Below are positions 34,982-46,400 of a stretch of 64,000 nucleotides of DNA, piece after piece. Below the pieces are notes generated by a model. That model did not search any database. It was not told the DNA's origin and was given only the letters and a program-made list of their open reading frames with translations. Source of the stretch: Rhytidiadelphus loreus (taxonomy: Eukaryota; Streptophyta; Bryopsida; Hypnales; Hylocomiaceae); NCBI GenBank assembly GCA_947034895.1, contig OX344764.1:41914935-41978934 (forward strand). The letters run 5' to 3'. The position numbers and the translations under genes were made by a program. Every line of letters starts with the position of its first letter. Positions within the stretch are counted from its first letter, which is position 1.

Positions 34982-35467
34982 CTAATGTACCTTGTGCAGT
35001 TGCCACAATAAAAAGAAAAAGAAAAAGATTTTCTTAATTTTAAAATTCAAAAATAACTTTTAAAATTCATAACTTTCACACCTTATGTCTAAATGTCACA
35101 AAACAGAGCCTATGCACCCTTCCTTGTTAAAGGCTTTCCAACAATACCAAGAATACCATTGGGGGACACACACTTCTAGAGATCTCACTATAACAAACCA
35201 AACAAACAAACATCTTCACTTAAGGTGATCTAATGTACCTTGTGCCATTGCCACAATCAAAATAAAAGTAAAGGTAATTTTTGAATTTTTAACTTCAAAA
35301 ATGATTCAAAAATCCATAACTTTCACACATAGGTCTAAATGTCACAAAACAAAGTTCCTGCATCCCTCGTAGAGAGCTTTGTGATAGTACCAAGATTTGC
35401 AATCGAGGGAAGCACAATCCCAAAGATCTCACTTAACAAAAACAAAATAAACAACCTAACTTAAGGT
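34982..35467. repeat. Tandem pair (~248 bp) of the dispersed family also at 27765
   Basis: Copies start at 34982 and 35230 with CTAATGTACCTTGTGC. Both continue through ATAACTTTCACAC, TCTAAATGTCACAAAAC, GGCTTT..CAATACCAAGA and AGATCTCACT..AACAAA. Confidence 0.75.
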
Positions 35468-36144
35468 ATGTATGGTGAAATATTTTTAGAGGTTGTCAAA
35501 TCAGCACTATTTAAATGGGCATGGTAGTCTAAAGAGATCTTTGCAACATTAAATAAAACAAAGATAGGTAGAACCACATAAAAACCAACTTCCTCAACAC
35601 TACCCAACTTTGTCAACCCTAAATGACAGGCTAGACACTATGGAAATCATCTTTTGCAATACATAGTGTGAATCATCTACTTCAAAAAAAACAAGAGCAC
35701 TCATTAGTAGTCGAACTACTTAGCAAGCACAATAACAAAACATGGTAAAATAAACGCATCAAAATCATGTGTGTTTTTTTGCCACAATTTTGTGCATGTG
35801 TACGTAGTGGGCCTCCACACAATTGTGGCAAGAAAACCCACATCGTTTTGTTTTTTTCTTCCTTGAAACACATGGACAATTTCCATTGATAAAAGAAAAA
35901 AAAAGGTACAACAAACTATGGGAGCAAGTCCCCGACGGCCGTTTTTTAAGACTTTCAGAAAGCAAATTCAAAGAACAAGAGCCAGCACGTAAACTACAGC
36001 CAACAACTACACTCAATTTTGAGTGCAATCATTTTTTTTAACCATGTTGTGTTATAGTGAAAACCTCCCTATTTTCGCAGAAAGATGCAAGGACAAACAT
36101 CTGTGCTTCTGTTTCAAATTAGAAGGATATCTTACTCCATAGCA

Positions 36145-36270
36145 TTGTATAACCAAACCGATGACCTCCCCATGCTGAGAAGGTATTATGCTTTGCTAGC
36201 TAGTAGGGGACTTATCATTTAATTCAAGGATTGGAGTTGGTGGAGGAGCCATGTACATTGATGTCCCCAT
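36145..36270. repeat. Paralogue of the MITE insertion site (14645-15440), without the MITEs
   Basis: The sequence from CATTGTATAACCAA through CCTCCCCATGCTGAGAAGG and TATTATGCTTTGCTAG to GGGACTTA continues directly into TCATTTAATTCAAGGATTGG and GGAGGAG. At 14645 the same sequence is interrupted at TTA by the two MITEs and resumes at 15377. The uninterrupted TTA is at 36212-36214. Confidence 0.8.
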
Positions 36271-39101
36271 CCTTCGGCATGGGAATCCCATACAGGGCTT
36301 TTTTTTTGGACCTGTGTCCCTTGTGTTGGCTTCACTACAGAGGCCAGTTTTTAGAGGGATGAAGCTAGAGAGGTCAGATTTCTGACATTCTGGCGAAATT
36401 TCGCCAAAAAAAAGAGCCCATAATGGGATTAATTAAATGACGCAAACTCATTGCTGAAGTGGGTCCTGTCTGTCTCCTCCCCCTACTTTAGGTATCTGAG
36501 ATCTTCAGTGCATTCTTATCTGAGATCTTCAGTGCATTTTTATCTGTACTGGTGTTCATTTGGCTATTTTGTTTGTTGCCTGGCGTACCTTTTTGCTCAG
36601 TGACCTCTTGGGCCTTTACCGTACACTTTTCAAGACCAAAATTGAGACCCCAAACAAGGGCTTTGTCCTTGCTTTGTATCTTCTTTTCTACTCGAGGTAG
36701 AGAGCCACACATAGTCTTGAAGGTTTAGGACTATGTTTTCACCGAAAATGTTCCAAAAAAATGTCATTTATAGTACAAGTATAAAATTTTAGAAAAAAAT
36801 CAGTTGGGGACACATGTAATTGTAGGATCTTGTAGTACGTTGGTTTGAGAAGATGTGGAAAAATATCCATGTAGATTGCAAGATATTAGCGTTTGAAGTG
36901 ACATAAATCGTTTATTTGATCTTGCAAAAAAAAAGAGCAGCTGCACTTCACAAGGTCATGTCATTATGAAAAAATGTCCAAAATGGTTGTTACTCTTTAG
37001 ATTCATTCTTGAAGGCAAGTTGGCTATGTGCTTGGAAATTTTTTAGATCGTTTGAAATTGTACAACATATAGGAAAAAAATAGTATGTAGAAAGAAGTAG
37101 AGAATGATTCAAAATACTAAATTGTTTACCATTTATTTATGGAATTGAAAAATGCCAATCCCAATAGTTGTGATTTTGTAATAAACAATGTACACCTGTT
37201 GTTTTATTTATTTATTTTTCAAATACATTGAAAATTGAGTTAAATAAAAGACTTCGAATTTTATTTTAGAATAGAGATTTCATAACTACCCGTAAATTAT
37301 CCACAACTGAAACTCCTCATAACTTTCATCTCATTAATCAAAATGGAATGATTCAAAGCTAAGTATACAGAATTCTAGAAAATCAATTTCAAATTTTCGT
37401 TTAAGAAAAAAGTGATTTTCAAAGAAGTCTTTTTTGCTGCTCGAATTGCTTGCGGAGCAATTAAAACTACATATTTTACAATAACTTTATAACCATGTAG
37501 TCAAAAGTTATGAAAATTGTTGGGTCTTAAAGCTACTCCTTGGGAACATGTTGTGTGAAAATTTCAAAGAATAAAAATAAAAAATTTCATTTGTAGTGAG
37601 TTGCCCAAAATCGCTATGTTGCCAAAAGAATGTTGTTTGGTCATGTAGGGATTAAAGCGATTATGTGCATGATTTGGAGCAATATAAGGCAACGTAAAAT
37701 TTATACCATGTAGAAAGATTGAAATGAAGGAGATTACAAAGTTTTACTTAATTTTATTCTTTGAATTCAAATTACTATGAGTTTTGAAAGCCAAAAGTTG
37801 GTCTAAATCCATACCCAATGTATAGAGTCTTCCATAACTGCTAATTCTGAAACTACTTCCTACTAATTTTGGCACCCAAAATTAGGGACATGTGTCATGA
37901 CACTTCTGTGCCCACATTGCTATGACAACTAATAGAATGGGTTAAAACATAATCAATGGGATTTAAAAGTCAATCATTATGTAACTTGGAAAAAAAACAA
38001 GAAACCAAGTTGTATAAGGCGTCTCACACTATTCAAACTCTCATTCTAATTGGATTCGTTTGTGTAGAATCTACCAATTAATGCCACATTTAGTTTGAAG
38101 TGAAATTCCTTGCAAATTTCATATAGACCTTGGAATACAAAATTTTGTGTGGAATTATGGATCACAAATAAACCATGCCTGCCATGTATTGGAGGTGATA
38201 GTAGTAGTTTATTCAAAAGTTGTAGAATACCATTTTGTAGTTGTTTTTTTGCTTGCATAATTTGAAGGTCTTGTAAGTATCTAATTTTGTTGTACGTCTA
38301 TAGGCATGCATCCACTTTGTTCTTGAACCTCCATTCAAAATGACAAGTTGTACCTACGTATATAGGAGAATGTGTATTTTGCAATGTGGTTTGGGTCCTT
38401 GAGTAGGTAACTAATTATTTCACATAGAAGTTTTGGCAACTATGAAGTATAGACTTTAGAGATGCATGTTATCCAATAGCTTATGATGTACCCTATATTT
38501 GATAAGACACCCTCCCAAAAGATCTTTGATCCCATTGGTTGCTCCTTTTGGTTCTTTCATTTTTTTAAATTCCAATTTTTTTTTAACTTTACTTTGAAAT
38601 TAATTAAAACCTAAAGGTTTCTATTGGTTACCCTAGAGAAACTTTTCAACTTCTTCAATTGAAAAGACACGTTGGGCTTCAATTGTAGTCCCGTTATTTT
38701 TTTCCTAACTTCATTCCATTAATTTAGTCATGTGACTTTAAAATTTTATTATTTTTGTTTGGCTTCATGTTGTCCTGGCTTCATTTGATTATTTTTGACT
38801 AGGCTTCATTCCATCAATGATTTTGAGACATGGCTTCAATTTTAATTGTGGCTTCAAAGGCACCCCATAATTGCAAAATAAATTCTATATATGTCAATAT
38901 AGAAATCTCAAAAGTCACTCCAAAAATTGGCCAAACTAGTTCTAGCCAAAAGATCAACATTGGAATTAAAAAAATTCTCAAAGCACATACTCTTGATTTA
39001 GATTGTAGTTAATTTTATTGTAATTTAAAGTGATTAATCTTAAATCAACTCTCATCACTCTAAGAGACATTTTGAAGGCTTAATCTTTTATTGAAGTTAA
39101 A

Positions 39102-39206
<105 letters not shown>

Positions 39207-41379
39207 TAATTAATAGAATCAAATTTCAACAAAAATTGAGAGATTGAAAGTTTCTTATTCACTTTATATTAAATTTTCCATTGCCTCAAGGTAAAACTGT
39301 AGAAATTTATGGTTCAATTTTGTGTATATTGTTTCTCGTTCTCATGATTTTAAGACATTGAGATTTAATTATTCTATCTATTTATAGCAATAAGATAAAT
39401 TCAATATCATATTAGATTATAAAAATATGTATGCAATTAAATTTGTAGTCATATTTTGTGTTCTAGTATGTTATGAGCCTTGAACAAGGGTTTTCCATCT
39501 TTAGGGTTGTATACAAGATCTTTGTAAGTCTTAAAAGAGACTCACAAAAATGTCTTGGTTTTGAAAGAATCCAATTTTTAACCATAAATAGAAACCACGA
39601 GTCCTAAGATTGAAATATGAAATAGAAGTTTGACTTGTGTACAAAGAGACTCCAAATGATTCACAAGAGTCATCAACAACGTAATAAATAAACATAATGT
39701 CATCTTTTCTTCTATTGGTTATCTTATGAATCTTAGTTTTAGAGTTGAATTTGAAGGGCTTCTAGTTTAATCCTTTAAGTTTTTTAAGGTGCTTGGGGTA
39801 GGTTTATACGAAGGTTAATTTTGAGTAGATGAAAGTGATATTTTTATGTATGCTTCTCCAAAAAATAATATTTTTTCCAATCATGTTCCCAAATCAAAAG
39901 TTATGGGGTTCAAAAGTTTAGAGGTAGCTAGGACAATATACTAGTAGAGAGGACAAGTAGTTGGGTAAACAATCAAATAAGTTGTGAAGTTCTTTTCATT
40001 AACTTAAATAAACATTTACAATCTATGTGATCAAATGGTCTAAATTTTTTTCCCACAAATTCCTATAGTAGTCTAGTACAAATTTGTATGATTAAAAATT
40101 TGAAAAATATTTTTATATTTTAGTTGTGCTCAATACACTAGAAAGTTATAATTTTGGATACTTTTTGTGAAAAATAGTCAAAGAACTTTATGGGTTAAGG
40201 CTTGAAAGGATTGCCTTCGTTGCAATTGTAAAGTAGGTGCATCCAATTGTGCATTGTAACCAAGATAAGTATACATAATTTTCTACTACTAAAATCATCC
40301 CATCTAGATGCTTGTCTAAAATTAACCTTTTTAATTTGAAGATTGAAGGTTGATTTTTGATTCACCATCAAATGCTTTGAAAATTTATAATTTATATACA
40401 TGATGTCTAAAAAAATGCAGATTAAGAGAAATCAAAATCATCTTTTAATTCCCAATACACCCAACAAATGTTAAGACAATTTTTTTAATGGGATCCAAGA
40501 TCAAAATTTCATTCAAATATATTAGGTATAACAACCCTAATTTTGCTACAACACACATGTTTTCTTCCTCATTCTATGATCTATATTTAGAATGCTTATT
40601 TTTATCTAATGAAATTTATATCACATGATTAAAAAAATATTAGTAAAATTAAAATTAGCCTATAAAGTAATACTCAACCATCTATGGATGGATGATGAAC
40701 GTTTTGAAAAGTGCACTATATTCAATTTATATTTATTGAGGATGTTGGAAGAAAAATATCATAATAATTTCTTGTAATAGTTTTTTTATTTTCTATTCTC
40801 CAACACCTAACAAACGAACTTGAATTAATACTTCTATGATTCAAAAATACAACAACTTTTCAAAAACAACCAATTATGAGAGTTGAACCATTTTGTGTTT
40901 CAAGTGTGTCTATTCAAAGTGAGTTTAGTATTCTATATAGAGTACATGATGTTTTCAATTTTGAATATTTGCAAAATATTACTAACTAGAGCATTACCAA
41001 ACCACTTGAATTGCATTTATCTTAAGTTTGTTAGTTATTGCATCAAATGTTTTGGGTCATTTAACCACTGAGATAGTGGGATAGAAAAAATGTGGCATTT
41101 AAGTGTTTCTAACTTACACCAATGAAAAGAAAGAAGCAATGAAATAGACATATTGGAGAGCCTACCTTGGAAAAGAAGCACCAAGGGTAGACTTTGCTAT
41201 CTATACTATTCATGTATGAGCTGACAATCTATTCCAACAAATTGTTCATTCATGATCAAGTCACTGTTGTTACTAGTATCAATGGAACTTATATCAATGA
41301 AAGGACGGAAGCAATGACATAGACATGTTGAAGAATCGCTTTCGAAAGGAGGTAATAAAGATAGATCTTGTTGCCTCTA

Positions 41380-42570
41380 CTTCCAAGGCATAAATGATTG
41401 AACTACCCCTACCACACTCTTCATTCGTGGTGGCCATCAGACCATTCTTTGAGGTATGAATGATCGAACTACCCCTGATACACTCTTTCATTTACAATGG
41501 TCATCGGAATACCATTCTTCAAGGTATGAATGATTGAACTACCCCTAATACAATCTTCATTCATGGTGGTCATCAATCACCATTCTCCAAGGTATGGACG
41601 ATTGAACTACCCCTACCACACTCTTCACTCATGGTGGTCATTAGATCACCATTCTTCAAGGTATGAACGATCGAACTACCCCTAATACACTCTTTTATTT
41701 ACAGTGGTCATCGGACTACCATTCTTCAAGGTATGAATGATCAAACTACCCCTAATACACTCTTTCATTTACAGTGGTCATCGGATCACCATTCTTCAAA
41801 GGTATGAATGATTGAACTACCCCTAATACACTCTTCATTCATGGTGGTCATCGGACTACCATTCTTCGAAGTATGAATGATCAAACTACCCCTGATACAC
41901 TCTTTCATTCATTTACAGTGGTCATCGTACTACCATTCTTCGAGGTATGAACGATCGAACTACCCCTAATACACTCTTTCATTTACAGTGGTTATCGGAC
42001 TACCATTCTTCGAGGTATGAATGATTGAACTATCCCTAATAAACTCTTTCATTCATGGTGGTCATCGGACTACCATTCTTCGAAGTATGAATGATCAAAC
42101 TACCCCTGATACACTCTTTCATTCATTTACAGTGGTCATCGTACTACCATTCTTCGAGGTATGAACGATCGAACTACCCCTAATACACTCTTTCATTTAC
42201 AGTGGTTATCGGACTACCATTCTTCGAGGTATGAATGATTGAACTATCCCTAATAAACTCTTTCATTCATGGTGGTCATCGGACTACCATTCTTCGAGGT
42301 ATGAACGATTGAACTACCCCTAATACACTCTTTCATTTACAGTGGTCATCGGACCACCATTCTTCGAGGTATGAACGATTGAACTACCCCTAATACACTC
42401 TTTCGTTTACAGTGGTCATTGGACCACCATTCTTTGAGGTATGAATGATCGAACTACCCCTAATACACTCTTTCATTTACAGTGGTCATCGGATCACTAT
42501 TCTCCAAAGGTATGAATGATTGAACTACCCCTAACACACTCTTCATTCTGGGTGTTGGTGGTCATCGGAC
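41380..42570. repeat. Minisatellite, about 17 units of ~70 bp
   Basis: The unit reads GGTATGAATGATCGAACTACC, then CCTAATACACTCTTTCATT, a TACAGTGGTCATCGGAC block and CACCATTCTTCGA. The GAACTACCCC landmark occurs at about 41400, 41466, 41536, 41604, 41673, 41743, 41813, 41883, 41957, 42027, 42097, 42170, 42241, 42311, 42381, 42451 and 42522. Within it a three-unit block of about 214 bp (41866-42079) is repeated without visible change at 42080-42293. Confidence 0.95.
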
Positions 42571-42749
42571 CACAATTGTTGTTTATTGTTATTAGACATG
42601 TCAAAGGTTTTTTTTCATTCACTTTCTATGACTTTTCAAAAAATGATTTTTTTTATTACTGTGGTTAGTTATAGTTTCAGCTGCTTGGGTTTCTAAATTC
42701 CGGAAAAGGGAAAGAAAAAAAAGGGAAATGTGCATCAGTCAGTAGTGCC

Positions 42750-43013
42750 ATGGTGGGCACTAAAAGACACGATACTGTGGGTGCTCTGTCGAGCTTGCCG
42801 GATCCGAACTTCGAAAGCCCTAGAAGACGAACGAGCCAGCCGCAGTTCCCAAGGCGGGAAGGTCAGGCCACGACTGAACGAAGTGCCTGGGACATGGTCG
42901 CTCCAGCGATCTGCACTTCCTCCAGCTGCAACAAGATCATGGACATCAGCTCTGCAGTCTCAGAATTTCACTTTCTCTGCATACGTTTCGCGAGATTTCG
43001 TCACCAGGTCTAA
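42750..43013 (+). other. Leader region of the EDM2 gene with an 87-codon open frame
   Basis: An ATG-started frame (MVGTKRHDTVGALSS) of 87 codons lies in GC-richer sequence than the AT-rich interval to its left, so this is probably the start of the transcribed EDM2 unit. I do not recognise the peptide. It could be an upstream ORF, a separate small gene or chance. A likely leader-intron acceptor ends at 43482 (TTTGCCATCAG), 11 bases before the main ATG. Confidence 0.25.
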
Positions 43014-43493
43014 ATTTAGCACGGATTTGCGGTGCATGGGTGGAGGTTTTGGAGTATAAAACATTGTGGTGCCTTGTGGGAGGGACCTTGGAGGTGCCTT
43101 GGGAGGATGGTGCAGCCGCGCTTCTGCTCCTGCTGCTTCTGCTGCGGTTGCCGAGGACGCAGGCGCTAAGAGCTGGCATCACTGGGGAAGCACACTGTGA
43201 GATTTGTATTGCGTTTGGAATCAGTCCGTGTTCTTTCGGGTATTGCTTTTTTTGCGGTTCTTTTAGGAACGAGATGGTCCAGGATCAGCGTGAACGCGGT
43301 TCCGACTCGGTCGCACTTTGAAATTTCTAGGTCTACTTTCTGTCATTTCGATGAGAAATGGCCGCGGAGTGGTCAGTATCGGCGTTTGGGAAAAACCCTG
43401 GATGGCGCTAGAAAGATGGTGCGCATTTGAGTTCTTGTTTCTGTGAGCTTTTTTTGTGGCTTACATTCGAGTTTGCCATCAGGTTTGCCGTCT

Positions 43494-46400
43494 ATGGCGC
43501 GAGTTTCCGGGCGGCTGGGAATGACGGGAAACAGAGATGGTGAGTTTGCAATGAACGTGGAATTCAGTGATGCTAAGGAGGCGCACCCGCTACGGATTCG
43601 AGGCTATTATGTTGGGCATCGCACCAGTGCGGAGATGATCGAGAAGCTTACGAAAAGAGCTTCCACTGCAATGGAGGAATCGAAGCCGGATGTTACTGGG
43701 AATGGGAATGTAGGGAATGGTGCCACCGGAAGCGGCGACGAGGTGCGTACTGTTGACTCGCAGAGTTCGACTGAGTCCCTCAAAGTTTCTACCCCTGGGT
43801 CGTCGTTGATGGACACTGCCAGAGGTGATCCTCCCACAGGGGCGGGGTTTTGCAGAGCAGAGCATTCTCTTAAAGAGGAGATTTCTCTCAAAGAAGAGGA
43901 TACCATCAAAGAGGAGGATACTAAGAAAGAAGAGGATTCTTCCAAATGGAAGATTACTTTCAAAGAGGAGGATACTACCAAACAGGAGGATGTTAAGAAA
44001 GAAGAGGATTCTTCCAAAGGGGAGATTAATCTGAAAGAGGAGCATATTAAGAAGGAGGAGGACGCTAAGAAAGAAGTGTATTCTCTCAAAGAGGAGTTTA
44101 CTCTCAAAGAGGAGGATACTATCAAAGAGGATGATGCTACCAAAGAGGATGATGCTACCAAAGAGGATGGTTGTGCCAAAGGGGTTTCTGCTAAAGAGGA
44201 GGGTTCTGGGAACGAGTTATCGGGGAGGTCACCCTCAGTGGTAGGGTTGCAGCCGCTTTCAGATTCTTTCCCTGATAAGTTTGTGAGCGGTCCTCTCCGA
44301 CCTGATCTCAGCAATTCGGATGAGGTTGAAAAGGAGGTGGAGGTGGATGATTACTTCGTGTTTGACGAAGATGTGAGTACGCCTGTCTCACTTTGTCTGC
44401 TGCCGTTGGAACTGGAGGAGGGAAAGACTATCGGAGGTTCGGGCAGCACGAAAGTGCTCTCTCTACATGGCAAGAGTGTAGGGGTGGGCATTACGCGGCT
44501 TATTAGTGCCTGGAAGTTAGTGTTTCTCGAAAATGCGTCGTTTCAAATTCTAGTGAAGATGGCGCCGAAGGGCGATACGAAATGGTAAAATGTCGACATT
44601 GCCATTTCTCTTGCTTGGTTGTGCTCCCCTCGGTTTATTATGCATCTTAGAAAGAAAAATCCCATTCCAAGCGTCAAGATCTTTGAATGCATTGTACCGG
44701 TACTCAATCATTTACGTCGACCTTTTGAAGGGTAGGATCCACAGTTTGGGAATGGAATCCCTATATCGTTGTCCTTGTTGTTTCAACCCTACAAGAAATG
44801 CCTTTTTTTGTTTCAACCCTCGTTTTGAGAGGCTAGTATGTGATCTCGGTTGTGCAGGATAAAGCTTGGGGAACCTCGGTCTCCCTGCAAGGAAACACTA
44901 GAGGACGTCTTTTTGGTAGCCAAGGTCCTTGCCTTACTGAAGAAGGAGCCGCAAGCAAGTGAAGATCGAGTTTGGCACCATCTTCTTGAAGGGTCTGGTC
45001 TCCTTAATGAATTTTGTCGTAATGAAAATTTTGTCTTCTCCTGAAGTTCTCTGTAAATTGTTCAAATTGATGTCTCCTTTGATGAATCTGGCGTCATTTT
45101 ATTTTCTCGTCTTCCTGTTTCCCTCATCTGCTGACAGTGTAACTCCGTGCAGGGACGTCGCTCCGGGAACTCTTCGTGATCACTTGCGCGTGCGGTGTCC
45201 ACTGATGGAGCAGTTCATCAATCTGGATCCTATCCTAAAAGAAGCCAATGTGCGTGTTTGACAATTTTGCCTGTAAAGATTTTAATTTAGCTTTGGTCTT
45301 ATCCCTTACGTGCCCCAAAGTGACCACTTCGATATCTATAGAAGTTGAAAGTAATCATTTAGGAGGTAACAAAGTGTACCAATAAACACGAGAAATTATA
45401 TCTTACATTCTTGAACGATAGAAATATGTTGTAAAAGTTCCTCTAATAGACTTTTTGCTTCCAAATCGAACTATCTATTGGAGAGGTAGTAGAGCTTTTT
45501 GTTGTTGTTCTATCTTGGTTTGCTGATTTTGTATACCACCTTTTCAGGCTCGAAAGACTCTTTTAGCTTTACTTGATAGAGAGAAAGAAGAGAACTCCGG
45601 GAAGCGGGTGTTGTCAGATAGGGATAGTTCTGATGAAGTCGAGAATCGACCTGGGAAGAAGTTCAAAACCGGAAATGTCGTTCAAAAGAACGAGAAACTG
45701 GTAACGATGGTTGGTGTGACCAGCTCCTCTACACCAGAAGACGTGTACATGGGGGAGTTCGATGGTGAAGAGGAATATTATGATGAAGGTGAAGGGGACG
45801 AAAGCGACGAAGAATTTGGAGATTCTTGTTGTATCTTTTGTGATGATGGGGGTATACTGCTGTGCTGTGATGGTCCTTGTATGCGGTCGTTTCACGCCAC
45901 AAAAGTAAACGGCTTCCATAGCCAGTGCACGACGCTTGGTTTGACCGAAGCAGTAGTTGCGGTATGTTGAAGGTCCGTTCGATTAGAGAATTTGTACCAT
46001 CCTCCTGTCACACAATATACATATTCACTTGAAGTAGCAATGCACCTGCTAGTCACTTTGCTGTTCACACCCATACAAGTGTCATTCTGTGGTCATTCTG
46101 ATCTTCCTGGCTGTGCAGAGATTGGTGGGAAAGTGGCTTTGTAAAAATTGCAAGTATAATCAGCACCAATGCTACGTTTGCGGAGAACTTGGCTCTGCTT
46201 CGAATGAGGATTTGGGAGCGAGACAAGAGGTATGCCAGCTTCCCATGCCTCATTCACCAGATTCTTGTTGCTGACACCCAAGCTTGTGCAATTTTTTCAC
46301 TGAACTTTGATTGATATGCAGGTTTTTGTATGTAATGTCGCGTGCTGTGGAAGATTTTATCATCCGAAGTGTATAGCAAACAGATTGACAGTTGATCCGA

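Noticed and set aside
41380..42570. CRISPR-like regular array
   Set aside because: There are no unique spacers between conserved repeats; the whole ~70-bp unit repeats with drift, so it is a minisatellite in a eukaryotic genome.
43607..44314. 235-codon Ser-rich open frame on the minus strand
   Set aside because: It is the reverse of the Lys/Glu repeat of EDM2; GAG/AAG-rich coding DNA leaves the opposite strand open by composition.
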